The notes under the pieces: generated by a model
The model's database searches: none
The model's input: only the letters and a program-made list of their open reading frames with translations
Told to the model about the DNA's origin: nothing
Source: Coptis chinensis
Taxonomy: Eukaryota; Streptophyta; Magnoliopsida; Ranunculales; Ranunculaceae
NCBI GenBank assembly: GCA_015680905.1
Contig: CM027378.1
Span: 81,807,501-81,871,500, forward strand
Direction of reading: 5' to 3'
DNA length: 64,000 nt
In this document: in pieces, positions 45,124 to 58,109 of the stretch
Layout of the letters: each line of letters opens with the position of its first letter
Numbering within the stretch: position 1 is the stretch's first letter
Position numbers and translations under genes: made by a program

Positions 45124-48100
45124 TCAATGAAAAACCACGTAATTTTTTGGCCAAGTAATCACGTCACCAAGCACGATATCTCCAAGTCTTCCATCTCCTT
45201 CATACAACGGTGCAAAATCATCGAGTATCTCATCGATTCGGACATTATACGAACTTGGAAGTGTCGTTAAATAGGTGCATACTTCTCCAAGTGCAACCAC
45301 AGTCTTTGTTATGAAACTCTTCAAGTGACAAGTTGTAGATTGAGGTCGGATATTGCGGGAATCATCCTGAACTGGTGATTGTTGTATTTCCTAAAAAAAA
45401 ACAAGGAAATTAATGTAGCGTTAGAGACTTTAAATAGCTTACTGAACACAAGAACCAAAAGCACCCAAGAGTTCAATCATTGATGAAATGATCTTCAGTA
45501 TGCATTTCCAAAAGTTTGTCACTTAATGTTCACTATAATACATGGCTAGAAATGTTATCAGGAATATAACAGTTAGGATTGAGCTGTTGGCAGTTAATAA
45601 CTATGGAAACATCTACCTTTAAAATATACTAGTACATGCGCATGTATCGTTATGATATTTTCCATCCTTCCCTAACCAAAACTAACTTCATCTCATCAAT
45701 TTCGACGGACAGATTATTTTCAGTCTTTGTTTAGGAAAAGGATTTATCAGAGAACTTCTTTGTATTACCTTTCCTCAAGCACAAGGAATTGAGGCGAAAC
45801 TAGTTAACAACTTCACTGTCACAACAAAAACATCAAACCATGGGAACTCTCATCCAGTTTGAACTGCTAGATCAATTCCTCCTCTCATCTAGATAGAAGA
45901 GATCTTGAATATTGAAGTACAACTGTCGAAGATAACTAGAATTCCACCGAGTTACTTCTCATGCTAAACACAACCTAAAACTTCTATTCAACCAGAAGAC
46001 CTACATTTTCACATAGTTCTGCATTATTGCATTGAGAAACATTCGACTCGCAGCAGTGTGGAAATTGGAGAGGTCTTAGGTGGCAAAAAAAATATTTTTC
46101 ACAAATGCTGGTTTGAGACACTCAGACCAAGAGTTCCAAGACCTCTGAAATATTTTTGACACCTCTGAAATAATGCAAGACCTCTAAAATAATGCAAGAC
46201 CTCTGTAATATTTTTCACAAATGCTTCTCTGAAATTATACTTCTTGAAAATAATACAGACAGTATATACACTCAGACCAGCATCGCAACAAATTTAAACT
46301 CAAACCAGCTTATGGAAATGGGAGAGGCAACTACAATTTACAACCAACCACTGGAAACTGGAGAGGACACAGAGTATTAGGTGCATAATAACTCCACACT
46401 AGAGGATCACCTAGCAACACAAGCAAAGAGACAAAAAGAAGAAAGACAAGCCCGAAGAACTGCCTATGTGAAAGCTACCTTGATAAACAGAAAACTCCAT
46501 TATGAGTTTCTAACCAGTGCCCCATGAGCCTCTTCCAAACATATGAAAGATCCGGCATCATAAAACTACTTTGGTGAACAAGCAATTGACTGAACTGCTT
46601 CTCTTTGTAATTGATATCATTTCATAGAGACCAATCTATGAATAAAAGACTGCAGTAGTTAAGATGCTGCTTGTGATTCAAACAACCATTCATGGTTATC
46701 TAAAAAGTTATCTGGAAAGTTTTCAACAGGGGTGATATGTAAATCGAGTAAGGTGTCTTTGAAAGTGTTTATGTATGATATGCCTCCCGAGTTCCATTTT
46801 GCGCTCCTAGACTGGAAAGCTCAAGGAGACAGTGTGTGGCCTGATATAAAAAAAAAGGATCCCTGATTACCCGGGGTCTAAATTTGCAAAGACAAGATTG
46901 AATATTGGCTAACATTGGATCTTCTCTCTTCGAGTTTTCGTGACTAGAATAGTGGTTCTAGTGTCGTAAGAGTCCTCAACTCAAGTGAGGCTGATGTCAT
47001 ATTTGTTCCCTACTTTTCCTCCTTGAGCTACAATCGTCATTCAAAGGGTAAATGGCCATCTATACCCTGCTCAGGTAAATGGCCTAGAAATGAATAACCA
47101 ATAAAGTCATGTTTTCTTAATCCATTCTTTCGTTCTATCATATACCCCCCATCTAATCTCTAAATAGATAGATAGATAAATGAATAACCAATAAAGAGCA
47201 CCAAAAAGGTTAAAACAAAGAATGTCAGGCAAATCCAAAGACCATGCTGCTGCCACCAAAGCAAGAAAAGCTGCAAGAATAGGCGATCCAAAGATTATTC
47301 TTTCTTGAGCAAGTCCGGAATAGTAGGTCAAATACGAAATAGATTATATTTGGAATGAAGGGACAAAATATAAAAACGACTACTTGAGATCATTCTCAAG
47401 AGGAATGCTATTTTCAAAATTAGTCACTGCCAAGGCGGGCACGAACCAAGAACTTGGCAAAAGGAGGAAAAGAAGAAGGGAACAAAAGCACCAAAAGCAC
47501 ATCTAGTTAGGAAAACCTCCAACACTAGCCTATTTTAGAGAAAGAAGCATCTGTTGCTATCTAGCAAGCGTCTAGACTCGCCCTTGTGGGGCAATAACAT
47601 GATGCTCTTTCTCCTCAATGATAAATTGTTTTCATCTTATACGAAATTACTTGACCTTGCTTAAATGAGGGAACTGACTCCAAGTATTCCTTCCATATCC
47701 CCAAAAAGGCGAAGGAAGGAATACATTGAGAGGTTGTGACCGAGTGAACCAATGTGTTTTAACTTTCGGAAAGATACATGAGTTCTTGACCTTCGACTTT
47801 CCTAATTCTGTTGTACTTAACTTAGGTTATTCACTCTTAGGCATAAAACAGTAGGAGTAATGGTATACTTAGAGAGTCAATATCGATGTGTTAAGCAAAT
47901 GCATTTTTCAAATCAGAGTAGCTTAGCTTGCTTTTTTCTGAATTCAATGTCAGCTTTCGAATTTGGGCTTTCGGATAGACTCAATGCCCGTCACTCAAAA
48001 TAGGAAGATGACTAGGAACTGGTTGCCCAAGGGAAATCCACTTCTAAGCCAATCGAAAGGGTGTGGAAGCATTTCTATTCCTAAGAGTGATCTCTTAACA

Positions 48101-51100
48101 GTACTACAGTAGCTCTTTTAAGATACCCTTTCTATGGCCATTTCTCTTTAGTCAAAATCACTTTAGTAAAATAAGATGTATGTTGCTTCTTTTGTGAGCA
48201 AAGAGTTGGGGACAGTACGCTCTCGAGCAAAGAATGAACGGCTAAAGCAAAGAAAGGGAACACGGTACAAACAAAGTAAAGTCTGGTGCATGCAGACAAG
48301 CAGTTCTTCATGTCAGAGCAGAAAGAAATCTCTATGCATTAAGAGATGGTATTGATTGAGTTCAAACAGCCAAGTTTCGTTGCGTTAAAGCTAAGTTTAT
48401 TTTCTTAAGTTAGTCCTAAATCATAATAAACTATGTTCAAGCTCAGGCCATACAGACCTATGCTATAAGTATTCCTTCGACTAAATAGACCAAAACAAGA
48501 GAATTAGAATCATGACTAAATAAACTATGTTCAAGCTCATGTCCTGATATTGGGTTTGTTAAGGCCAAAACAGATAAAGTGCCTAAGTAAAAATATCATG
48601 GGTCTTGGCATCCAAGAAGCTTGGCATTGACACCAGGCACAATCCTGTTCTCTGCCTTCTATCTAACATAATCAATGTGAGAGAACTTGGTGAAACCCCA
48701 TCCACTTCCTCCTAACTTAATAAGGGACATATGATATGTTCATATTCTTAGTCTAGACATAATTAAATTAACACATTATTACCTGAGATGCATTTCCAAG
48801 CCCTGAAGATTGTTGCTTAAGGTTTGCAACTTCATCCTCAAGTATCTTGCGAGCCTTGTCTGCTTCATCAAGTCTTACCATGATCGCCTCATAGCCTGAC
48901 TCACTATTTTCACGCGCTCTCTTCTCTCTTTGAGCAATCTCCTTATAAGGAGCTGAAGCATGGTAAACAGTCTTAGTGACACCACTACCTAGACCACGAA
49001 CACGCCCTCTTCCATCACGACCAATAACCTATTAAGCAAACAAAAGTTTAGGTAAAACTTTGGAGAAAACCCACTAGAAAAAAAAACAAGATGGGAAGCA
49101 GCATCACACCAAAGCAACGGGATCATTGTCTAGATCCCTTTCCACTATATCAGGCTCATTGCTAACAAGTCTGTCAATTTCCTCCTACAAAAAAAATCAA
49201 AGTCACCGTTTCTTAAGTACGTAATACCTGGTCATACAAACATAAGCAATTACTAAATAAATGTCTCGTTGTCTCTTACAAGAGATTGCTTTGTTTCAAA
49301 ATTGATGCAACTCCCATCTCTCCTCGTATGGATGGTCACATATCCTTCTGTCCTTGAAACCTCACCAGTTGGGCTATTTTTTTTTTCTGTAACATATTAA
49401 ACAAATATGTAGATAAAGACTAATAATAGTTGAGTGCATACGATAATTTTATGGCATTAAATAGATGTTTACCAACTGCTCAATAACTGGAACTGCTCCC
49501 ATTCTACTAGTTGTATGTGGGTTCTTCATTTGTTCCCTTGCTAACTTTCCATTGAATCACTTGGTTTTATCCTCTTTTGTTGAGCACATGTCTACGAATG
49601 CCTCCCATTCTTCCTTTTTCACCTTGCTAGGAACATTTCTTTTTCGCTCTGCATCTGTCGGAAATTTATCATACACCTGACGAAGTTCATATTTTTTCTG
49701 CTTCCAAGCTGTATTAAGCTTACGAAGAGTGCATTCTTTTCGGATGAGTGGAAGATCAATTTCAACCTGTAAATTGGACATGTCAAAATCATTATTAAAC
49801 AAATTTGGATACAATACAAATTAAAATGTATACTGAAATAAAATCAGGTGGAGTGACTTGCACTTACCAATACTTTCTTCCATAAAGCATCCTTTGTTAA
49901 ATCTGGAACTTCTGCCCAGTCCTTGTACATAGGTGGGCAGTGTGTCCTAGCCACCTGCCCGACTATAGTGGCATACTTTGCTCGATACTGTCCAGTAGCT
50001 TGTCCATCATCAGTAAACTCCACTTGGAATCTTGGACCTAAGTGGATTAATTAGCAACCGATTAAGTACAAATAGGACGCAGAAAAGTTTCACTACTAGA
50101 AAAATGATAATAGACAAAATCAATTTATTGTGATCTATTTTTCAAATGATCTGTGGATAAATATCAAATGACCTAATTAACAAGATATGAAAAAGAATAA
50201 GATCTAATTAACATCAGAACTACGAAAAAATATTAGTATAGATTTGATTGAATAAGATCTAATCAACTGCCCTCCCTTAAGACTCCTGCTTAATATATTA
50301 ACAAGTTTCTAAAATCTGGTGCCATATTTTGTTTCTAAAAATATTAGTATAGATTTGATTGAAGACCGAATGTTTTGTTTTGCTTAGAAAAGAGAGACCA
50401 AAACTTTCAAGGCATTGGCAACAATAACTTTCATAATAGCAATTGGCCGGCTTGAGTCCATCAGCCCCCCTGGAGGTTAATTACAATGTTCTTTATATGC
50501 TCATACCTCGAGGTTCACTCACTACATATATACCGCAATTACCCCTCATTGAACATCACTAAGAAAATGCTTAAGTTATGTGAAGCATTTAAAAAAAAAA
50601 TCGTATATTTAAAACTGCTTAGTCCGACTGGTGTAAAAATTTCTCTTTTATATCACAATAGACCACAAAAATTTCTGCCTCACTTCATTCTAGTGCGTAA
50701 TATTTTTAGCAAATCATTCAGACTTCAGAGTCACATGACCGTGATTGAAAACCATTTCTGTGAGAAGTATGATTTCCCTTTCTAATGTATGATGTCTGGG
50801 GATATATATATGTAGGGATGGTGAAAGCTAAAGCTTCATATAGAAAACGGTTGTTGACCTCTCTAAATTCCTATATGGAAGTGCTTACTTTCTCGTGCAC
50901 ACAAAGTATAGTTCGATTATGAAATACAGAGTGATGAACCTTTCATACATGGCTAGCTCTTCAAAATGGTAATGGAACAGAAAAATAATGGAACAATACA
51001 ATGACTTTATGATTGATGATTTATCCTATTACAATTGTAAATTAATCAAAGAAAATGTGATAGTAGTATTGTTATGGTATCTGAGTTTTTCTTCTTCATT

Positions 51101-51849
51101 TCTTATTTTTTTTATTTGTGAATAGGCCGGTGTCAAAATAAGTATGGATATAAATCCAATTTTTATCGTTTACCTTACCTAATATAATAAGATGTGATCA
51201 ATTGAGTATAACTTTAGGAGGCACTCAAACCACTCTGCCAATCAGTTATGTGTCTGAAATTCCTTTTATTCTCTGTAAATGCATGATAAACAAGGATACC
51301 ACTGTTTTGATAAGGTGACCTAAATTCATACTCCTTATACAATAAGAGAGTGTGGAATACATACAAACATAGTGATATTTTTGAAAATGCAAAAGCACAA
51401 CAAGGCGAGCCATACATGTCAACATAGCATAATTAAGGCCTTACAAGTTACAATAAGCACAAAATAATGACCTCACTAATCATATTAGGGGAATAGACGA
51501 ATTTTCCTCTTCTTTTTTGTTTTGGCTGGGTTATTACTAGGATTCTAAGCATATATCTTTGTCCAGTACCCATACGCCCCAACTCGCATACAAATCCATT
51601 ATCAGGTTCCTATAGCTTAAGCTATAAACCGATACCAAGATACATGCCAGAAAAGTCATGCACTAAAAGACCAAGATCTAATCAACTATCATGGGTCATT
51701 TTATAGGTTTAACACTTTTCCAGCCAACTTACGTTATTAAATAAAAATTAATAATCAAATAAAAATGTTACTTTACCTTTTGTTTTGTCGTCGTTTCACT
51801 TGCTTGATTCATTTGCTTCAAATCCACTTGCTTCCGTGATGCTTGACAT
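45124..51849 (-). CDS. CACTA TNPA/Transposase_24-type protein gene, seven exons, with two in-frame stops
   Basis: Exons followed by eye on minus: 51849-51779 (start MSSITEASGFEANESSK), 50037-49868, 49766-49473, 49386-49280, 49184-49110, 49028-48783 and 45390-45124. All junctions have GT/AG and keep the frame. The second exon has QVEFTDDGQATGQYRAKYAT. The third has LNTAWKQKKYELRQVYDKFP and KVKKEEWEAFVDMCSTKEDK, the Transposase_24 (PF03004) pattern. Next come GYVTIHTRRDGS and VIGRDGRGRVRGLGSG, then a coiled-coil stretch (about 48930-48800), and the last exon ends LGDIVLGDVITWPKNYVVFH. TGA codons lie near the end of exon 1 and after KEDKTK in exon 3 (about 49556). In En/Spm such proteins bind the subterminal repeats. 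The last intron is 3.4 kb long. Confidence 0.75.
46730..48730. other. Foreign-looking segment inside the last intron of the CACTA TNPA-type gene
   Basis: Base use shifts to a more even composition than the AT-rich flanks, and the text style (for example CCCGGGGTCTAAATTTGC near 46872, TTGTGGGGCAATAACATGATG near 47583, AAGCCAATCGAAAGGGTGTGG near 48046) reminds me of plant mitochondrial intergenic DNA. No mitochondrial gene is recognised. The minus opening at 47107-47331 has a hydrophobic stretch but no known family. A nuclear insertion of organelle DNA is possible; an unrecognised repeat is the alternative. Confidence 0.3.
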
Positions 51850-52196
51850 GACTGACTTTTTTACCTAAATAGAAAGTTCAACAAAATGGTTAAAATCCAA
51901 GGCTTAAAAATTAAACAAAACATGGAATAGATGTAGCATGTATCATATGTTGCACCACTTTCGAAGAAAAACTAAAAAGAAAAACCCACTAAACGAACAC
52001 CCAAGATGTTCAAACCATACTGTTTAACTCACCTGTACCATTGGACAAGATGAATAGAAACAAAAGATACCCAATTCAAAAAAACTTTCCAATAAATATC
52101 AACCATAAAAAAAAAAGATTATTCATTGATAAGTTTCCTAAGAACGTCCTCAATTAAGATTATTCATCAACATAAAAAAAAAATTATTCATTAAGA
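51850..52196. other. Spacer between the two CACTA genes
   Basis: About 350 bp of AT-rich DNA between the stop of the transposase gene (52197) and the start of the second gene (51849), both on minus. It may carry the 3' end of one and the promoter of the other. No clear signal was singled out. Confidence 0.4.
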
Positions 52197-53624
52197 TTAA
52201 ATCCAGTCTTCTGCAACTTCTAGAACGTCCTCAATTAGAGTTGTTGACGAAGAATCATTAGCACTTGTTCTAGCCTCGAAGACCAATGGGTCTTCGAAAG
52301 CATCTATCTCTTGACTCAACCTCTTTGGAGCATCCAAGACAACATGCCAATTATCTCTACTCAAATCCCGGCAACAAAAGACTTGTTTAGCTTCAGAAGC
52401 GAGAATAAAGGGCTCGTCAACCTCACTTGTATTCCTCATGAACCTCCCAAGATTTACAAATACCAAGTTCGTATCAGGATCAACTGTGCAACCATTTGTT
52501 TTATCCTTAATGCGCACCCAATCACAGTAGAACACAGTTTGTTTAAATTCTACATAATCAAGTTCAAGAATTCTTTTGACAACTCCATAGTAAGTGACTT
52601 CGTCATCAACAAGGTTCCTATCCTTGGCGCTTGCCCTAAAACTAGTCACGGCCTTCATGGAAACCCCACTATTCTCGTGTTTGTAGTCGTTGATTCGAAT
52701 CCGACGATAAAAACATACCCATTCATTGTATCTACTATATGACACCGCTGTAAAAGATGGACCATCAACAATCCTTTTGAAAGGAGATACATTTTCATTT
52801 TGTAGTTGTAGTCTTAACCAAGGAATGTAGTCCAACTCTTTTGCTTGACTGCCCCTACGATTTTTACCCCTTGATTTCTGACTTTGGAGGTATACTTGGT
52901 ACTTCCTGTGAAAATAATAAAAATTCAGGACAGTTGACATGCATAACTCAAGTATTGACTACCAAAACAATGGTAAATGCACGACTTACTCTTCCCACTC
53001 GGCATTTTCCAGAGAATGCGTCAAAACCCACTTGCGAACTTGTTGATACTCTATATTTGGAAGAACATATTGCTTTCCCTTTTTATCCATAGGGTGTGCA
53101 CTTTCAATATCCTCATTCATGATCACCCTTCTCCCATTCTTATGGCTTCCCAAGTTGCCATCATGAATGTACTCCATACAGTACATCATCGCCTCTTCCA
53201 CGAGGTATTGCTCTTGGATGCAACCCTCGACAAAAGTCTGATTGGTCACATACCTTTTATAAGTTTTCATCATCCTGTGCATGTGCCATTAATTAATACA
53301 AAATGACTACATACTAATCACAAGAAAGATATATATATAAAGAACTTTACTCACTTCTCAAAAGGATACATCCACCTATATCTAACAGGTCCGCAAATTT
53401 GTGCCTCTTCCGCTAAGTGCATAACAAGGTGTATCATTGAAACAAAAAACGAAGGCGGGAAGTATTTTTCAAAGACACACAAAGTTTCCACAATGCGTTT
53501 TCTCATGTTCGAAAGGTTCGCATGACAAATGACTTTGGAGCATAAGACGTTAAAGAATAAAGACAACTGGCGAATAGCTTCACGCAATGGCTTGTGTTTT
53601 TTGAATAGATGCATCAATAACACA
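52197..53624 (-). CDS. CACTA TNP2-type transposase gene, 3' part (DUF4218 and DUF4216 regions)
   Basis: Three exons are seen on minus, 53624-53355, 53274-52990 and 52905-52197, with clean GT/AG junctions (GAGAA|GTGAGT, GAAGA|GTAAGT) that keep the frame. The first has LREAIRQLSLFFNVLCSKVI and PPSFFVSMIHLVMHLAEEA, the DUF4218 (PF13960) pattern found after tnp2 domains. The second has QEQYLVEEAMMYCMEYI. The third has EWVCFYRRIRINDYKHENSG and YYGVVKRILELDYVEFKQT with FYCDWVRIKD, the DUF4216 (PF13952) pattern, and ends EVAEDWI. The upstream part lies right of the Athila insertion, at 62604-64000. Confidence 0.85.
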
Positions 53625-53629
53625 GGTAA

Positions 53630-55106
53630 TGATAAATGATAAAATTGAATAGTCTACCTATGAAATGAACGACGAACTCAAAACGTACGTAAACTAAACT
53701 AATTTACGTGTCTATGTTTATCAAAGTTTCTACTCTCAAATCTATCGAAATAGAGTGGAGTAACAAATTCGTTCCACTCCTAGTTCTCTAGTATGGAATG
53801 TTTTCTAGTCTAATTAGTCGGTCTTAAGTCTAATGAGAGCTTTACGAAGGTGTGTTATACTACGATACCTATATGAAATTGATTATGTTGAATCTAACTA
53901 CGAATGCTATGGAAATATGATTGTTTTGAATCTAGATAAAGGATTAGAGGGGAATTGAATCCACCTCGAATCCAACTTAATCACCGAGAATAGACTGTTG
54001 TAATCCAATTCTTACGTTCTTACGGTAAGAATTGCTCGTTCTAATCCCTAATTAACATGGCATTTCTACCAATTATAACTAGCATGTGAGGTCGTCCACC
54101 CATTCTCATGGCGAAACACGACCTTCTAGAATGGAATAGACTCTACAACGCTTTTACACTAAACCACTAAGTTTTCATCAAAACTTCATCAACCCCTCTA
54201 ATGGAGGTTTTAGCCTTAATTCATCAAACCATCATTTCCCATTGAAATTGAATACAACATATTACAAAGATTCTAACTTTATGAAATTTAACTAAATAAT
54301 AATCGAAATCTAATTAATAACTAAGAATTGAATGATAACAATAATTGAAATTATACCTAATAAATTGTAAATGACAAAAATCGAAATTGACAAGAATAAC
54401 TATTTTATTTATCTAATCAATAAAGAACAATGATTTAAAGTTTTAATCTAAAACAAGGAATGAAATTCTAAAACTGAGATATAAAACTAATTAATGGAGG
54501 CTACTAATCTAATTTCTAATCTAGGTCTAACTATCTACCATTAACAAAGAGTGAAGCTTTGGTTTTTATACATTCAGATCCAAAAATCATGCATGGGCTT
54601 GGAGCCACGTTTTGGGCCAGAGAATCAGGCCCAAAACCCAATTCTTTCAGTTTAAAAAGGCCTCTTCAGCTGCAGTTGGCTTCAACAGACTTTTCGTCCA
54701 CTTTTGCTCCTCTGATTGGGTCAAGGCTTGGACCATTGGAAATCTCTTTCCGAGCCGGTCGTTTTGACATAAGGTAGGCCCCATTCCGAGGTCTGAGTCC
54801 AAAGATACGGCCTTCGAAGTTCTCACGACTTGTGTCTTTTTTTACGCCCAAGTCGACTTTTCAGCTTTTGATCGGGCTTTAGAAAGGCTTTATCTTCTTG
54901 AATCTTGGCCTTTAATCACGGAACTCCTTAGTAACTGACCTTTGCTCCTTTATCTCGCTAAAGTGGCACATTTCTCGCATTATAATGGACTTTGAAGCCC
55001 GAAATGCATAAAAACACGTGTCGGTGTTAACTCTTAATTATTACTCACATAATTGGTCTAAAAGTATGATTACAAAGGTTAAAACTACAGTTTTGGGCTC
55101 TTATCA
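53630..55106 (-). repeat. Athila copy B, 3' LTR (left)
   Basis: It starts TGATAAATGATAAAATTG on + and ends TTTTGGGCTCTTATCA. It is inverted relative to copy A and differs from its partner mainly around 53975-54080. Confidence 0.92.
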
Positions 55107-57216
55107 AACCACCCCAAAACAGCATTTTGCTTGTCCTCAAGCAAATATGAGAAATTAGAATAAGTGACCAAAAATGGAGTTCTAACTACTCGTTTACTGA
55201 GTCGCGATTGCATTGACCATATCGCAACAAGGCCTTAAACCACTAGGAATTCCCTAGTGGACGAAGTTATAGCCTCGTGAGATTTTTCCAAAGGAAGGTA
55301 CTCACAAACTTCATCTATACTACAACGACTAAGAAATAAAACTATTGTTTCCTTTATTCATGCTCTAAATTAACTATACCTCTCACTAGCAATGCATATA
55401 GAGTAATCAAGTCGAAACCCTAAACTAATATATGCATAATAATCAATCATCTACTTAATAAACATATATACAATGAGTAATGCTATAAAATGCAAGAATG
55501 TGTCCGTTTCTGAACTTTGGAATAAGCGTCCTTAAGTAGGTTCTCACATAAAGTCAAGACAAAAATCACTCTCGATTTTTCCACTCAAGTTTTTGCTACT
55601 CCGATTAATGCGGGTGGGCATACTTTACCTTACAATCTCAATGACACACAAGGAAGCCGAAGTTGATCAAACACATCTGCCACTTACTATCCCACTAACC
55701 TATTCCTAATTGAGCTAGAGGTCTTTATTAGGTGTTGCGGGGATTAGGAGATGGTTTAAGAAGGAAGGAAATGGATATTCAAAAGGGACAAGTCTGAGAT
55801 AATAGAGTCTTCATATTATGTAACTAGAGAAAACCTTGTTATTTACTTTTGCTTCTACACTTTGTTTCCATCCTTCGTCATATATATATATTTTTTTCCT
55901 TTTTCTTTGGCTTTTGACTCCTTTTATTCTATTTTTTTGGAGTTTTTATTTTATTTTTATTTTTATTTTTCTTTTCTTTGGATGGAAACTTCTTTTCTTT
56001 ATTTTCTGAAGCAATTAACTAACTTGTGTTTACACAGGTTTTTCTCTTCTTCTTTCTTCCTTATTCTATTCTCAGACTTATCTAAATTGGGTAGGTTGAT
56101 TTTTTTTTTTTTTTTTTTTATTTTGTTTTGTTTTGTAACAGGGTAAAGGATTTGTGGTTTATGAAAGGGCTATTAAAAGGCTCAGTGGGGCGACTAGCGG
56201 AAAATATACTTAGGTCGGAATTTCTAGCTATATCAATCTAAAAAGGGCCTAAATTCTCTCTTAGGACATGGTATAGTGGTCAAGCAAGTGGACGTGTGAT
56301 TTCTCTATTCGGAATATACTTCTCCCTTGTGTCATTTCTCAAATGTTTCACTCATATAAGGCTTTAGGCTATATTCTCACAGGATTTGTAGAATAAGTAC
56401 TCTAGCCTAGATTTCAGAAACTTACTGCTAAACAATCATAGATACTCATGTAATATATTTATAGATAGATGCAAAGATTATTACCTACATATTAACCTAA
56501 GTTTCTAAAAACTATTCTAATGCAAAAACTACGTGAGACTTCTAGATTATTAAGAGCATAGAGAAAGAAACAATACCAATATTCCTAAGTGTATAACATA
56601 AACTTTTTATTTTTATTTTTATTTTTATTTTTATTTTTATTATTTTTAAGACAAATAATACGTAATATACAACCTAATATGTGCTTAGCATTTACATCGT
56701 GTTTCTATACCACCCCCAAACAATTTGGGAGAAGGGGGTTCATGAAACAATTCAATAGCACAATTAAATTATGTAACTAACTAATTTTTATAATTTTTAA
56801 TATTTTATAAATAAAAGTGCGTAATTTACATCCTAAAAGTGTCTAATTTTTGCAATATTTCTATCCCACCCCCAAACAATCGAACGCTTTGTCCTCAAAG
56901 TGTAAAGAGATAAGGAAAGAATTTACCATAGAAACGTGGCAAAAATTGGCAGTACCTATAATAGAAATATTGTAAAGATGATATGATAATATGAAGCACA
57001 ATTAAAGTGGTACGTACTAACTAACACAAACTCTACTGGAGTAAACATGATAGGCTTAGGGTGGAAACATGATTTGAAATGAATACCAAAATACGCCACC
57101 CCCAAACAAAATTGGAAAACTCTTTTTAAGTTTGAAAATTTTGTTTGGCCTATACTCCAGAAAGTTGGTATTGTACGAAAACTTGGGTCTTTTAAAGTCA
57201 GATTCCCTAGACTTAT
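55107..57216 (-). other. Athila copy B, 3' untranslated region with polypurine tract
   Basis: Next to the left LTR the minus strand reads GCTGTTTTGGGGTGGTT, the polypurine tract, with the conserved TTGCTTG-AGGA-CAAGCAA hairpin before it. Further along the minus strand, TTGTTTGGGGGTGG motifs occur near 56720, 56876 and 57100. Low-complexity pyrimidine-rich DNA fills 55860-56120 and 56600-56650. The extra ORFs of copy A are not found here. Confidence 0.6.
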
Positions 57217-57870
57217 CTAAACATATGTATGAATATGCAGTTTATCATATATCAACAACCGAAATAGTTGTGGATCGTTCCATAAATAAATATCATAGAA
57301 AACATATCCAAACACAATCAAGCACCAAGATTTCCTACGACGCACCCTAGTGGAATGAAAGCCAAGTCGGATAGACCTATAACATAACCGAGCATGCACC
57401 TTATGTTTCATCTTTGAACGAGAGGGTGTCCTAGTGAATAAGTGTGGAAAAGTGAATGGTTGTAGAAAATATGGTGGATTGGGATAAGTTTTAGAGGGAA
57501 AGCATGGAAAAAATGAGGATGTGGGTTTAGCACAAAACTCATTCATGGTGTAGTTAGGGACCGCCTCAAGTCTGAAAATGAAGGTGTCAAGTGGTTTATC
57601 CTTGGGAAGTATTTGTTTACTAGGTGGATTTAAAAAATCATGAAGCACGGGGAGAAACTAAAGGATCGAGTGCAAACTCGAGGTTCCTTTGAAAAGGTGG
57701 AGGGTGGGGAATATTGGTGATGGAAGGTGAATGATTCTCAATTTAGAGCTCTCAAGTCCATATCATCGAAATCTTGATATATGCAAGACATTCCTCAATA
57801 GGTGGGTCAAAAGGATCACCGGATAGAGATTGAAAAATTCATCTTCCGTCCATAGCATCAATGGATGAAT
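57217..57870 (-). other. Unrecognised Pro/Phe-rich coding-like segment in Athila copy B
   Basis: On minus an open stretch of 143 codons (57648-57217) reads PPSKQILPKDKPLDTFIFRL, then FFPCFPSKTYPNPPYFLQPF and RVRRRKSWCLIVFGYVFYD. No matching segment was seen in copy A, where RT to integrase lies at this place. It may be a remnant of a different internal region or captured DNA. Function and family are unknown. Confidence 0.4.
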
Positions 57871-58109
57871 GGTTGTTAGCAAGGGGGACTCGCGAAGTGG
57901 TAAAGAAACGGTGCAAAAGAGTTGCGGGAATTCTTCTTCGATTTAAAATCTACTACCGTGGAGTCATTGTTAAAGTCGAATTTCGAAGGAAAGGAATTTG
58001 TTAATCTGTTTCTCCGAAACATGTTTTGAAGTAATCTTGAGCTAAGCTCGATCATGCTAACCTCGCCATTTGTAGATGAATCGATATTGTGTCCTCGCTT
58101 TGAAAACAT

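Noticed and set aside
47107-47331. Hydrophobic minus-strand opening as a membrane protein
   Set aside because: Short, no family recognised, and inside a transposon intron; kept only as part of the foreign-looking segment.
50486-50785. 99-codon opening on + inside the CACTA gene
   Set aside because: It lies in the first intron of the minus-strand gene and shows no known protein pattern.
55862-56146. Phe/Leu-rich opening that looks like membrane segments
   Set aside because: It is the pyrimidine-rich complement of the purine-rich 3' region seen in Athila copy A at about 33410-33640.
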